A DNA stretch of 64,000 nt from Methylocystis suflitae (lineage in GTDB: Bacteria; Pseudomonadota; Alphaproteobacteria; Rhizobiales; Beijerinckiaceae), in assembly GCF_024448135.1 (NCBI RefSeq), contig NZ_JAMRYX010000236.1, forward strand, positions 16,266-80,265, written 5' to 3'. Each line of letters opens with the position of its first letter. Positions within the stretch are counted from its first letter, which is position 1. The translations under genes were made by a program, and so were the position numbers. Positions 53,848 through 62,786 of this stretch are shown here, one piece after another. The notes beneath the pieces are model-generated. The model ran no database searches and was not told the origin of the DNA. It was given only the letters and a program-made list of their open reading frames with translations.

Positions 53848-55464
53848 ATGGATATTGGCGACATCGACCCGAACGAATGGGCGGCGGCGCAACGGCGGGC
53901 CGAGGTTCTCTCCAAGCTGCCAGAGCGGCCTTCGGGCGAGCAAATCCGCGACGCCATGGCGGCGCTCGGGGTCGGCCGGACGACACTGTTTCGCTGGTTG
54001 AAGCGGTTTCGAGAGAGTGCTCGAACCAGTGAGCTGGCGCCGCGCCGTCGCGGCCCGCATTCCGGGATGCGTCCGCTGGCGCCCGATGTTCTCGCCATCG
54101 TCGAGATGCATTTCCGAGAGTTTTACGCGACGCGGCGGCGTCCCACGCTGACGCGGTTCTGGGCCGAGGTCGCCGCCGATTGTCGGCGCCAGGAATTGCC
54201 GGTTCCGTCCATGCGCCGCCTGCGTCGATGGCTCGATCGCCAGGACGAGGCCGAACTGCTCCGACGGCGCGAAGGCAAGGGCAAGTCGGAGCCGATTTTT
54301 CTGGCGACGCCGGGATCGCTGGAAGCGACCGCGCCGCTGGCGATCGTGCAGATGGACCACACCAAGGTGGACGTGACTGTGGTGGATCCCGTCACGCGGC
54401 TTCCCATCGGCCGCCCGACGCTGACGCTGGCGATCGACGTCGCCACGCGGATGGCGATGGGATTTCATCTGTCGCTCGATCCGCCCTCGCTGACGGCGGT
54501 CGCGCTGTGCCTGACCCATGCGGTGATGGACAAGACGAGTTGGTTGGCGGCGCGCGGGATCGAGGCCGAATGGCCCGCGCGGGGCGTTCCACACGTCATT
54601 CATGTCGACAACGGCGCCGAATTCCATGCCTTAGCCTTCGAGCGCGGCTGCGCCGAGCACGGCGTGGACCTCGCCTATCGACCGCCAGGAACGCCCCGCT
54701 TCGGCGGCCATATCGAGCGGCTGATTGGAACGATGATGGGGGCGGTCCATCTCATTCCAGGGTCGCATTTTTCCAACATCCGCGAGCGCGGCGATCTCGA
54801 TCCGGAGCGGCAGGCGGTGATGACCCTGCGCGAACTCGAGACCTATTTCGCCCTGGAAATCGTCGGGGCCTATCAAGCGCGGATCCACAAGGCGCTCGGG
54901 GCGCCGCCGGCGGCGGTCTGGCAGGCGCGCATCGAAGAAGTTGCGGTGCGCATGCCAAACGACGTCAGGCGGTTCCTGATCGATTTCCTTCCCGCCGAGC
55001 GGCGCGTTTTGCAGCGTGACGGCCTGCATCTCCATCACATCCGCTACTGGTCTGACGAGCTGCGCTGGCACATGGGGCGGGGCCCGGAAAAACTCACGGT
55101 GAAATACGATCCGCGCGACCTCTCGGTGGTCTTCGTGCGGGTGGGTGAGGGGTATCTCGAAGCGCGCCCGGCCGATCGAACGCGGCCTTCCATTGCGCTT
55201 TGGGAGCAGCGGGCGGCGTTGCGGGCGCTGCGCGCGGCGGGCCGCCGGGCGGTCGACGAGGAACAGATCTTTTCGACGATCCTCGCTCAGCGCGCTCTGG
55301 TGGACGAGGCGGTGCGCGCCACCAAGGCGATGCGGCGCGACGCGGCGCGGCGTCCCAGACCGCAGCCGCCGAAGACGATCGAGGCCCCGCAGGCCGCCGC
55401 GCCGCGGGCGGCGGACCCGCCGCTGGTCCTGCCCTATTTCGAGGTGGAGGAATGGGATGACTGA
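53848..55464 (+). CDS. tniA: TniA transposase (TnsB-like DDE)
   Basis: A 538-residue DDE transposase from ATG 53848; an in-frame GTG at 53812 lies inside the end repeats and is less likely. HTH segment IRDAMAALGVGRTTLFRWLK, then the core with D170 (AIVQMDHTK), D254 (VIHVDNGAEFH) and E290 (FGGHIERLIG). A Mu-type beta-barrel and a basic C-terminal tail that would contact TniB follow. Catalyses strand breakage and joining. Overlaps tniB by 8 nt. Intact. Confidence 0.95.
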   Translation: MDIGDIDPNEWAAAQRRAEVLSKLPERPSGEQIRDAMAALGVGRTTLFRWLKRFRESARTSELAPRRRGPHSGMRPLAPDVLAIVEMHFREFYATRRRPTLTRFWAEVAADCRRQELPVPSMRRLRRWLDRQDEAELLRRREGKGKSEPIFLATPGSLEATAPLAIVQMDHTKVDVTVVDPVTRLPIGRPTLTLAIDVATRMAMGFHLSLDPPSLTAVALCLTHAVMDKTSWLAARGIEAEWPARGVPHVIHVDNGAEFHALAFERGCAEHGVDLAYRPPGTPRFGGHIERLIGTMMGAVHLIPGSHFSNIRERGDLDPERQAVMTLRELETYFALEIVGAYQARIHKALGAPPAAVWQARIEEVAVRMPNDVRRFLIDFLPAERRVLQRDGLHLHHIRYWSDELRWHMGRGPEKLTVKYDPRDLSVVFVRVGEGYLEARPADRTRPSIALWEQRAALRALRAAGRRAVDEEQIFSTILAQRALVDEAVRATKAMRRDAARRPRPQPPKTIEAPQAAAPRAADPPLVLPYFEVEEWDD

Positions 55465-56335
55465 AGATTTCGAGCATTTGTTCGCCGCGAGCCGTCCAAT
55501 CGCCGCGCTGAGTTCGGAAGAGCGATTGCGGCGGATTCGCGCCGACCGCTGGATCAATTATCCGCGGGCGCAGCAGGCGCTGGCGATGCTCGAGGATCTG
55601 ATCTCGTTTCCCCGACGCGCCCGCATGCCCAATCTGCTGATCGTCGGCGAGTCCGGCATGGGCAAGACGATGATCGTCGAAAAGTTTGCGCGCGATCACC
55701 CCGCTTATTTCGACGCCGTCAATGGGCTCAAGCGGATGCCGGTCGTGCTCGTCCAGATGGTCTCGGGGCCGGACGAAGCGCGGTTTTACAAGCGGCTGCT
55801 CGCGGCGATCGGCGCGCCGGAGCCGACCCGGCCGACGCTCGGCGCGTTGGAGAATGTGGCGCTGCGCGTGCTGGAGCAGGCGCAGCCGGGCATGCTGGTC
55901 ATCGACGAGGTGCATAGCCTCCAGGCGGGCACGGTGCGCGAGCAGGCGCGGTTCCTCAACATGCTGCGGTTTCTGGGCAACGAGCTGCGCATTCCGCTCG
56001 TCTGCGTCGGCACCCAGCAGGCCCGCAATGCGCTCAAGACCGACGAGCAACTCGTGCGCCGCTTCGAGGCCATCGCGCTCCCGCCCTGGCGGAACGACCA
56101 GGATTTCGCGGCGTTGATCGGAAGTTTGCAGCGCACGCTGCCGTTGCGCCGGCAAAGCGAGATCGGCGAGCGGGCGCTCAAAAGCATCCTGGAGACGACG
56201 GGCGGCGTCACGGCGGCGATCTTCTCGTTGATGACGCGGCTGGCCGTCGCCGCCATCGTGAGCGGCGAGGAACGGATCGGGGGATCCGATTTCGAGGACG
56301 CCAAGACGACGTCGTTGCTCGGGGAGGCGGTGTGA
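55457..56335 (+). CDS. tniB: TniB AAA+ ATPase (TnsC-like)
   Basis: A 292-residue ATPase starting MTEDFEHLF with GGTGGAGG upstream. Walker A GESGMGKT (64-71), Walker B MLVIDEVH (146-153), sensor-like LVCVGTQQARNAL. TniB couples target selection to TniA. Overlaps tniA by 8 nt and tniQ by 4 nt. Confidence 0.95.
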   Translation: MTEDFEHLFAASRPIAALSSEERLRRIRADRWINYPRAQQALAMLEDLISFPRRARMPNLLIVGESGMGKTMIVEKFARDHPAYFDAVNGLKRMPVVLVQMVSGPDEARFYKRLLAAIGAPEPTRPTLGALENVALRVLEQAQPGMLVIDEVHSLQAGTVREQARFLNMLRFLGNELRIPLVCVGTQQARNALKTDEQLVRRFEAIALPPWRNDQDFAALIGSLQRTLPLRRQSEIGERALKSILETTGGVTAAIFSLMTRLAVAAIVSGEERIGGSDFEDAKTTSLLGEAV

Positions 56336-57375
56336 ACGCGGCGGCGCTCGCCTCGCTTCTGCCCGTCGCGCCGCGACCGGCGGCCGAGGAGCGCCTGTCG
56401 TCATGGCTGTCGCGGGTTGCGGGGATTTACGGCATGTCGGCGAACGCGCTGCTCGCCCATTTCGGGCTTGCGGGAGTTTCGGCGCTGACGCTCGAACAGG
56501 GCCTGTCGGCGGGGCAGGGGGCCTTGATCGCGACGCGCGCCGGGCTGAGCGCGCAAACGATCGACGGCATGACATTCGCCGGCCTGGCGCCGCATGCCCG
56601 TTTCGTGATCGCGCCGAGCGCGAGATATTTCTGCCCGCGTTGCGCCAAGACCCCCGCGATCGGCCGCAAGGGCGCGGCGCTGCCCTGGATGTTTTGGTGT
56701 TCTGTGCACGGCGTCCGGCTGTGGGCGCGCGAGAAGCGGCCGATAGAGAGCTTTCTTCCCGAACGCGTTCTCGAACGCCTCGATCCGCCCGCCAGGCGCG
56801 GCGCCGCTCGCTTCGTGGCCTGGGCCGAGGACCGGGACGCCATCGGCGAGACGAGCGCGCCGACGGTTCCGGAGCTGCTGCGGTTCCTGACCACATCCTA
56901 TCGTCGCCCGTCGCCGCCGTCCCTGGCGGAGCAGCCGCGGCTTTCGCTGGAGGCGCGGCGCGCCAACCACGCGTTTCTGATCCGACCGATCGTCCGCCAG
57001 GCCCTGCTTGTCGTCGCGCCGGAATATGATCGCTTCGCGCCCGTGCTCGCCAAGCCAGTTCGCCCGGGGCTCGCCGCTCTCGCGTGCGGCTCGCTCTTAC
57101 AGAACTACGCTTTGGCCGTCGGCGTGGCGCGCCTGACCGAAAATCCCGTCGAACACGCGGCGGCGGCGCTGGCGGTGGCCGACGCCGAGGGGGAGACGAA
57201 CCTGCGTCGTATTTTGACGACCTGGCCGTCTGCGACGCGCCGTCGCATCGGCGTCGAGTTACGACGCCTGACCGACGCGCAGCCGGCTGGAAAGGCTCCG
57301 CGACGGCGTCGATTGCAGCTCAGTTCCATAAATTATGCGCGAGTCCCACAAATTTCGGCGCGGCTTGTCCCATGA
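56332..57375 (+). CDS. tniQ: TniQ target-selection protein (TnsD/TniQ family)
   Basis: A 347-residue protein from GTG 56332 overlapping tniB by GTGA. TniQ features are ERLSSWLSRVAGIYGMSANA, a zinc-binding stretch (YFCPRCAKTP ... WMFWCSVHGVRLW) and a helical C-terminus. TniQ brings TniB and TniA to the target. The last 18 codons overlap the right-end repeats, showing how compact the element is. Confidence 0.93.
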   Translation: MNAAALASLLPVAPRPAAEERLSSWLSRVAGIYGMSANALLAHFGLAGVSALTLEQGLSAGQGALIATRAGLSAQTIDGMTFAGLAPHARFVIAPSARYFCPRCAKTPAIGRKGAALPWMFWCSVHGVRLWAREKRPIESFLPERVLERLDPPARRGAARFVAWAEDRDAIGETSAPTVPELLRFLTTSYRRPSPPSLAEQPRLSLEARRANHAFLIRPIVRQALLVVAPEYDRFAPVLAKPVRPGLAALACGSLLQNYALAVGVARLTENPVEHAAAALAVADAEGETNLRRILTTWPSATRRRIGVELRRLTDAQPAGKAPRRRRLQLSSINYARVPQISARLVP

Positions 57376-57454
57376 ATTGTGAATCGGAATTCCGAAATTA
57401 TGCGCGGTCCCGCCGCGCCGATCGCCCAATCCCACAAATTATGGCTGTCCGACA
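57324..57454. repeat. Right-end TniA binding-site array
   Basis: Five boxes in inverted orientation to the left end: TTCCATAAATTATG (57324), GTCCCACAAATTTCG (57343), GTCCCATGAATTGTG (57367), ATTCCGAAATTATGCG (57389), ATCCCACAAATTATGG (57429), then the GTCCGACA terminus at 57447-57454. Confidence 0.75.
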
Positions 57455-57619
57455 CCGGCCGATTTCACCGCCACGGGCCCGGCTGGGGCTGCTTCCGGCG
57501 GCGTGAAGACGTCAGTCCGCCAATTAAGCCGGAAGGCGGACGCGAAAATCCGACGCCTCGATTGGCCGTCCGCTCATTAAAACGGAGCGACACGCCCGGC
57601 GTCGTTGGCCTTTCGAATC

Positions 57620-57648
57620 ATGTCCGATAAGCCCACATTATCGGACAT
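57620..57648. promoter_or_regulatory. Perfect 11-7-11 inverted repeat, candidate tyrosine-recombinase site
   Basis: ATGTCCGATAA (57620-57630), 7-bp centre GCCCACA, TTATCGGACAT (57638-57648). Arms of 11 bp around a 7-bp centre match the architecture of tyrosine-recombinase crossover sites. Without the TniABQ insertion it would be about 165 bp upstream of the recombinase gene. It could instead be an operator or a terminator hairpin, but no T-run follows. Confidence 0.55.
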
Positions 57649-57748
57649 AGCAAAGAGACGACAAGGGCGGCGGATTGGGACGGAATTTTAACGATAAAGC
57701 GCCGTTGCGACTTGCCGCCAGACGCGGTCCGCGGCTACGATTTTGTCC

Positions 57749-58813
57749 ATGTTCGAAGCTGATTCGTCCGACTCCTTTGAGCTTGACGCCGCTGTGACCG
57801 TGCCGCCGCGGCGCGGTCGCAACAGCGGTCGTTCGGCGCCCGCGCTTTCGCAATATGTGACGGAAATTCAGCCGCTGCCGCGTTGGGCGCGGCGCGACGC
57901 GACAGCCCACGACGCTCCCGCGGCGGCCTTCCTCGCCGGCGCCAATCTTCTCGCCCTCGACCAGATTTTGCGATCTGGCGACGATGGGGGTGAACCCGTT
58001 TACGTCGGCGCGCTGCGCCAGCGTCTCGCGCTGAAAGCCGCAGCGACCTGCGCGCGTCTCGCCAGGCTGCGCGAGGACGACGCGGCGTTGCGCGACGCCG
58101 AACATCTTTCCGGCGCCGGCGTCGACACCAGCCCCGCCGGACGCGTGCATCGGCTATGGCGGCTGTTTGTGACGCGTCCTGTGAAATTTGACGCAACGAC
58201 CTTATCGGTGGCCATCGAATATCTCGAAGCGCAAGACGTTTTAGACGTGCGAGAACTCGCCGACGCCTTGCGCGACGTGATGGCAAGCGCCAATGACCCG
58301 CTCGCCGCGGCGGCGGGCGTGAGCGCAGCGGCGATGTATCATTTGCCGGCCGTCCCGGCGATCGACGCGGAAATCTTCGCGCTCTGGCTCGCCGACGCAG
58401 CCCTGGCGCAAAAGCTCGGCTGGCAGGCGCCGGTTGCGCTGCTGGCGACGGTGATCGCGCACCCCACATTACGCCGCGAGCCAAACGGACGTCGGCCGCG
58501 CCCGGACGATCGCGACTGGTCGAACGCGCTGGCGAGCGCCTACGCGCTCGCCGCGGGTGAGGCGATGGATCTCGCTGCCGCCTTGTCGCGCCAGACGCAA
58601 AAACTTCTCGACGCCGCGCCAAAGCTGCGCGCCAAGGGCGCGTTGCGGGTGATCGACATGTTGGTCGCCGATGATTGCGTCGCGCCGGCGCGCGCCGCGA
58701 AATACGCCAAGCTCTCCGACCGCGGCGCACGGCGTCTGTTCGATCGGCTCACCGAACTTGGGGCTGTGCGTGAAGTCTCGGGGCGCGCCAATTTCCGCCT
58801 CTACGGACTGTAG
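57749..58813 (+). CDS. DUF1403-family protein
   Basis: A 354-residue protein starting MFEADSSDSFELDAAVTV. Family features are AAAFLAGANLLALDQILRSG, LRQRLALKAAATCARLARLR and a C-terminal winged-helix-like segment LSDRGARRLFDRLTELGAVR, ending SGRANFRLYGL. DUF1403 proteins are common on Hyphomicrobiales plasmids, usually just upstream of a ScpB homologue, as here. The end suggests DNA binding. Role unproven; possibly plasmid segregation. Confidence 0.85.
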   Translation: MFEADSSDSFELDAAVTVPPRRGRNSGRSAPALSQYVTEIQPLPRWARRDATAHDAPAAAFLAGANLLALDQILRSGDDGGEPVYVGALRQRLALKAAATCARLARLREDDAALRDAEHLSGAGVDTSPAGRVHRLWRLFVTRPVKFDATTLSVAIEYLEAQDVLDVRELADALRDVMASANDPLAAAAGVSAAAMYHLPAVPAIDAEIFALWLADAALAQKLGWQAPVALLATVIAHPTLRREPNGRRPRPDDRDWSNALASAYALAAGEAMDLAAALSRQTQKLLDAAPKLRAKGALRVIDMLVADDCVAPARAAKYAKLSDRGARRLFDRLTELGAVREVSGRANFRLYGL

Positions 58814-58885
58814 CGTTTTCGGGCCACGCAGGAATCGAATCGCATAAAGCAAACGCGACAAGATGCAATATGAGAGGCGCCGATC

Positions 58886-59581
58886 ATGGGCCGTCCGAAA
58901 AAACGGGAATCATACGACGACTTGGCCCCCTTCCTGACCGACCTTCCAGAAGCCGCGCGCTGGCGGGAATGGATGGGGCGAGTCGAAGCGGTCATCTTTG
59001 CCGCGCGAAACCCCGTGCCGCGCGAAACGCTTGCAAGAGTCGTTGGTTCATCCTGCAACCTCGATGACCTTATCGCCGACATCCGCGACGAATTGCGCGC
59101 GCGGCCCTATGAGCTGGTCTTTGTCGCCGGCGGCTATCAATTGCGCACCAAGCCGCGCTTCGCGCCGGCGATCCGGGCGGCGGGCGGCGACGACTTGCGC
59201 CATGCGGGCGCGCCCGAACTGACGCCGACCGAGATCCTGGCCGTGACGGCGATCGCTTATCTGCAACCCGCGACGCGCAGCGACTTGTCCCGTCTTGCTG
59301 GGCGGGAGATCAGCCGCGACATGATCGGCGCGCTCAAGCGCCATGGGCTGATCGACGGCGCTCTTCGCGCGCCGGAACCAGGCGCGCCTTTCGCCTATGT
59401 GACGACCAAGAAATTCCTGGAGGTCTTCGGCCTCGCGTCGCTGCGCGAGCTTCCCGAGATCGAACGGCTCGAAGACGAAGGGCTCTTGGAGATGCCAAAG
59501 CCCGAGGCCGACCTCGACGCCATTCTTTTCGCGGGAGAGGAGGATCCCGAGGAGAGCGACGTCGGGGAGCATTGGGAATGA
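58886..59581 (+). CDS. scpB: ScpB-like SMC-associated protein
   Basis: A 231-residue protein MGRPKKRESYDDLAPF with two winged-helix domains: VEAVIFAARNPVPRETLARV, ELVFVAGGYQLRTKPRFAP, and LTPTEILAVTAIAYLQPATR, LKRHGLIDGALRAPEPGAPF, VTTKKFLEVFGLASLRELPE. ScpB is the kleisin-associated subunit of SMC condensin. No smc or scpA is nearby, so it is an orphan that may act with the host complex or with DUF1403. Confidence 0.93.
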   Translation: MGRPKKRESYDDLAPFLTDLPEAARWREWMGRVEAVIFAARNPVPRETLARVVGSSCNLDDLIADIRDELRARPYELVFVAGGYQLRTKPRFAPAIRAAGGDDLRHAGAPELTPTEILAVTAIAYLQPATRSDLSRLAGREISRDMIGALKRHGLIDGALRAPEPGAPFAYVTTKKFLEVFGLASLRELPEIERLEDEGLLEMPKPEADLDAILFAGEEDPEESDVGEHWE

Positions 59582-60034
59582 CCGACGACAGAACACTCGC
59601 GATTCGACGTCCGTTCGTCGCGCTCTCACGGCGAAAACAGGGGTTCGGGTCACCTAGTGAGCGCCAAGTAAAACAAAGACGTACGCAATCCCCCGCCGCC
59701 CTGTAACTTTTGTGAATATATAGAGGTGCGCATTGACGCATTTTGGTGAACCTTCCGATCATGCGCGGGCGTCACGCCATCCCCATCAGCCATGCCGCCG
59801 CATAAGGCGGGCGGCGGCTCGGCAGCGGTTTCGGTCAGGCGAGCTATTGGGCTTACTGGGCCGAGAGCCGAGCCCACGGCCTTTGCTATTGCTTCCGCTT
59901 CAAGCAGCCGTTGCGCCGCGACCGGCTCGGTTGTGCTGCAAAGCAATATGATTATTGACACATTGTGCAGCGCACATAACCTGCGCGGCTGCGTGGGAAT
60001 TGCCCCGCGCGCCTAGACCAAAAAGGGATGCTCT
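59582..60034. other. Intergenic region with tRNA 3'-end-like relic and phasin promoter
   Basis: TCACGGCGAAAACAGGGGTT and the following bases (59626-59668) resemble the better tRNA 3'-end-like sequence after the second scpB (62787-62829). A TTGACA box at 59955-59960 may belong to the phasin promoter; a -10 box is not clear. No gene is called. Confidence 0.45.
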
Positions 60035-60415
60035 ATGTTCAGCAACTTCCCCGCGACAAAAGCGTTCGGCGCGGCTTCGCTCGGCGCTCCGTTTGCCACG
60101 GTGTTTACCTCGTCAACCAAGGGTCTAGAGGCCATTGCTGCCGAAACGACGGACTACGCAAAGGTGTCCTTCGAGAAAAGCCAGGCGTTCTTCGAGAAGC
60201 TGATCGGCGTGAAAAAGATCGACGAGGCGATCCAGCTCCAGTCGGACTTCACCAAATCCGCCTATGACGATTTCCTGGCCTACGCCACCAAGATTGGCGA
60301 GACGTATTCGGGCCTCGCCAAGGAAGCATTCAAGCCGATCAATGGCGCGTCGCCCGCACAGCCGCCAGTCGTCGCGCCCCCGTCAAAAGCGCCGGTCGCC
60401 ACGAAGCAGAACTGA
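60035..60415 (+). CDS. Phasin-family protein
   Basis: A 126-residue helical protein MFSNFPATKAFGAASLGAPF with the Phasin_2 pattern LEAIAAETTDYAKVSFEKSQ, KKIDEAIQLQSDFTKSAYDD and FLAYATKIGETYSGLAKEAF, and a Pro/Ala tail. Phasins coat polyhydroxyalkanoate granules. AAAAGGGA precedes the ATG. No other PHA gene is nearby. Confidence 0.92.
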   Translation: MFSNFPATKAFGAASLGAPFATVFTSSTKGLEAIAAETTDYAKVSFEKSQAFFEKLIGVKKIDEAIQLQSDFTKSAYDDFLAYATKIGETYSGLAKEAFKPINGASPAQPPVVAPPSKAPVATKQN

Positions 60416-60500
60416 TTTTATACGCGGTTTAACGCGTCTTGCATCGGGCCAACACAAAGCGCTCGATCAGCTCAGCTGACCGAGCGTTCAGACTGCTGAC

Positions 60501-60528
60501 AAACCCCTGGCGTGAGCCGGGGGTTTTT
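60501..60528 (+). terminator. Rho-independent terminator after the phasin gene
   Basis: AAACCCC-TGGC-GTGA-GCCG-GGGGTTTTT forms a strong hairpin followed by T residues. It may also belong to the left end of the adjoining IS1182 relic. Confidence 0.65.
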
Positions 60529-60542
60529 GATTCGCTAAGGTC

Positions 60543-61582
60543 ATGCTTCGCAAGTCCGGCCCTGAACAGACGGCGATCGAGATGGTGACGCTCGATGAGC
60601 TCGTTCCCGCGGATCACCTGCTTCGCAAGATCGAGGCGGCGATCGATTTTTCGTTCATCCATGATCGCGTGGCGGGGCTTTATTGTCCCGACAACGGCCG
60701 CCCGCCGCTCGATCCGACCTTGATGTTTAAGGCGCTGTTTATCGGCTATCTTTTCGGGGTGCGCTCGGAGCGCCAGCTCGTGCGCGAAATCGAGGTCAAT
60801 GTCGCCTACCGCTGGTTTTTGCGGTTGAAGCTGACCGATGCTGTTTTCGACGCCTCGACCCTGAGCCAGAACCGCCGCCGCCGGTTTTAGGACGAAAGCG
60901 TCGCACAGGACATTTTCAATCGCATCGTCGAACAGGCGATCGCGCACGGCTTCGTGTCGGGGAAAGTCCTCTACACCGACTCGACGCATCCGAAGGCGAG
61001 CGCCAACAAGAACAAGTTCGACAAGGCGCTGGTGGAGAAGTCGCGGGCCGACTATTGGGCGGCGCTCGACGCGGCGATCGAGGAAGACCGCGCCGCGCAT
61101 AGCAAGAACCGCTTGTCCGACGCCGCCCAAGCCCGGCATGTGAGGAAGAGCGCCTTTCGGTATGACCCCGAGGCCGACGTCTACCGCTGTCCTCAGGGCA
61201 GGCGCTCGCTTAGGCGACGACCGACCGCACTGGCTATCGCCACTACAAGTCCGATCCCAAAGAGTGCCGCGCCTGCCCGCTGCTGTCGTCCTGCACCGGC
61301 AACGCCAAGGCCGAGCGCACCATCACCCGCCATGTCTGGCAGGACGCGCGCGAACGGGTCGACGCGCATCGGCTGACGATCGAAGGCAAGTTCATCTACA
61401 AGCGGCGCAAGGAGACGGTGGAGCGCTCGTTCGCCGACGCCAAGCAGCTCTTTGGCCACCGTTACGCGAGGTTCCGGGGCCTCTTGCGCGTGCGATGGCA
61501 AAGTCTGCTCGCCGCCGCCGCGCAAAACATCATGAAAATTGCCCAGCTCCTCGCCAACAGGCGCGTCGCCGCCCTCGCCTGA
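60543..61582 (+). pseudogene. IS1182-family transposase, two stops and a frameshift
   Basis: MLRKSGPEQTAIEMVTLDEL, IDFSFIHDRVAGLYCPDNGR, VRSERQLVREIEVNVAYRWF, then TAG at 60888-60890. It continues VSGKVLYTDSTHPKASANKN, a frame change near 61202 with another stop, then HYKSDPKECRACPLLSSCTG and ETVERSFADAKQLFGHRYAR to the TGA at 61580-61582. Order and length match IS1182 transposases, but it is inactive. Confidence 0.85.
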
Positions 61583-61631
61583 GGACGAAAGGACGACTCA
61601 CGCCACTGAGACGTGGGTGAGGCGCATCTGG

Positions 61632-61951
61632 TGTCGATTTCGGTTTCAATGTGAGACTGAGAGCTATTCGGGATGGTTGTTCGGTCTCATTTGAGACTCG
61701 AGTGTCAGATGAAGCCGAAAAGTTTGCAGGTGTTCATTGACCGGTCGATGCGCAATGCTGATGAAATTATTAGTGTTAGGTCCGTACGCCCGCACGACGC
61801 GTCGGTCGATCGACCGGTTGACCGATCTCATTTGAAACCGAAAAATTTTTGCTTCAGTCTCATATGAAACAGAACTTGTTATGACACTGAACGGCCATAA
61901 CCTACTGAATTAACAAGAACTGTCGGTCTCACATTGAAACCGAAATTGACA
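61632..61951. mobile_element. 320-bp non-autonomous Tn7/Tn402-like element (MITE-like)
   Basis: A 26-bp near-perfect inverted repeat forms the ends: TGTCGATTTCGGTTTCA and on (61632-61657) against TGTCAATTTCGGTTTCA and on, read inward from 61951; one mismatch. Subterminal boxes with TCTCAT-TGAAACCGAAA occur at about 61684, 61706, 61827 and 61857. No gene inside. No target duplication is seen. The design matches multi-site TnsB/TniA-type ends. Confidence 0.65.
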
Positions 61952-62008
61952 TTGGCGCCGTGCGCGAACTCTCCGGTCGCGCCAATTTTCGGCTCTACGG
62001 ACTGTGAC
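61952..62008 (+). pseudogene. 3' tail of a second DUF1403 gene
   Basis: Encodes GAVRELSGRANFRLYGL and stop, nearly the same as the end of the gene at 57749-58813. Everything upstream is replaced by the MITE-like element. Confidence 0.85.
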
Positions 62009-62025
62009 ATGCAGAGGACGTTGAC

Positions 62026-62745
62026 GTGCCGTCGATGAAGGCGCATCGACAGGACAGTGCGCCGCCAAACCGTCGTGTGCCGCGGCGCGACGGGGATTTG
62101 CTGTTCGACGCCGATCTTTCCGATCTGCCACAGGCGATGCGCTGGCGCGAATGGATGGGGCGCGTCGAAGCCGCGATCTTCGCCGCGCCGTTGCCGGTCA
62201 CGCGCGACGCGCTCACCAAACTGGTCGGGCGCGATTGCAATTTTGATGATTTGATTTGCGACATTCGCGAAGATTTGCGGGCAAGGCCCTATGACCTCGT
62301 TCTCGTCGCCGGCGGCTATCAACTGCGCACCAAACCGCGCTACGCCGACGCTATTCGCGTCTTGAACAACGGCGCCCGCGCCGCCGGACCGCCAGCGCTG
62401 ACGCCGACCGAACTCCTCACCGTGACGGCGATCGCCTATCTGCAGCCGGCGACACGCGCGGAGCTGTCGCAGTTTGCAGGGCGAGAAATCAGCCGCGACG
62501 TCATTGGAGCGCTCAAGCGCCATCGGCTGATCGACGCCGCATTGCGCGCGCCGGAGCCCGGCGCGCCGTTCGCCTACGTGACGACGAGGAAGTTTCTGGA
62601 GGTCTTCGGACTCGCGTCGCTGCGCGATCTCCCCGACATCGAACGGCTCGAAGACAAGGGGCTCTTGGAGAGGCCAAAGCCCGAGTCCGATCTCGACGCC
62701 GTTCTTTTCGCGGAAGAGGAGGATCTCGAAGAGCATTGGGAATGA
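62026..62745 (+). CDS. scpB: ScpB-like protein, second copy
   Basis: A 239-residue protein from GTG 62026 (ATG at 62035 also possible), parallel along its length to the first copy: MGRVEAAIFAAPLPVTRDAL, LVLVAGGYQLRTKPRYADAI, LTPTELLTVTAIAYLQPATR, LKRHRLIDAALRAPEPGAPF. It differs mainly at the N-terminus. It follows a DUF1403 tail, so the whole DUF1403-scpB module was present twice. Intact. Confidence 0.92.
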   Translation: MPSMKAHRQDSAPPNRRVPRRDGDLLFDADLSDLPQAMRWREWMGRVEAAIFAAPLPVTRDALTKLVGRDCNFDDLICDIREDLRARPYDLVLVAGGYQLRTKPRYADAIRVLNNGARAAGPPALTPTELLTVTAIAYLQPATRAELSQFAGREISRDVIGALKRHRLIDAALRAPEPGAPFAYVTTRKFLEVFGLASLRDLPDIERLEDKGLLERPKPESDLDAVLFAEEEDLEEHWE

Positions 62746-62786
62746 CCGGTGATAGGGTTCGCAACTCCCTGCCTGCTCGTCGCCCT

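Larger units (their letters stand above)
53693..57454. mobile_element. Tn5053/Tn402-like transposon carrying tniA, tniB, tniQ
   Basis: The 3762-bp element has inverted ends TGTCGGACTGTCGC (left) and TGTCGGACAGCCAT (right, read inward). Both continue into an AATTT-TGGGA box. Several such boxes lie inside each end, as in Tn7-like elements. It carries only tniABQ: no resolvase gene, no cargo. Flanks ATCGG and CCGGC do not match, so no target duplication is visible. Confidence 0.85.

Noticed and set aside
55094..56896. 600-codon minus-strand frame opposite tniA, tniB and tniQ
   Set aside because: Arg/Pro/Ala-rich shadow of three certain genes.
53688..57459. 5-bp target duplication of the TniABQ transposon
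   Set aside because: ATCGG on the left and CCGGC on the right do not match.
57617..57660. The 11-7-11 repeat as an intrinsic terminator
   Set aside because: No T-run follows on either strand and no gene ends nearby.
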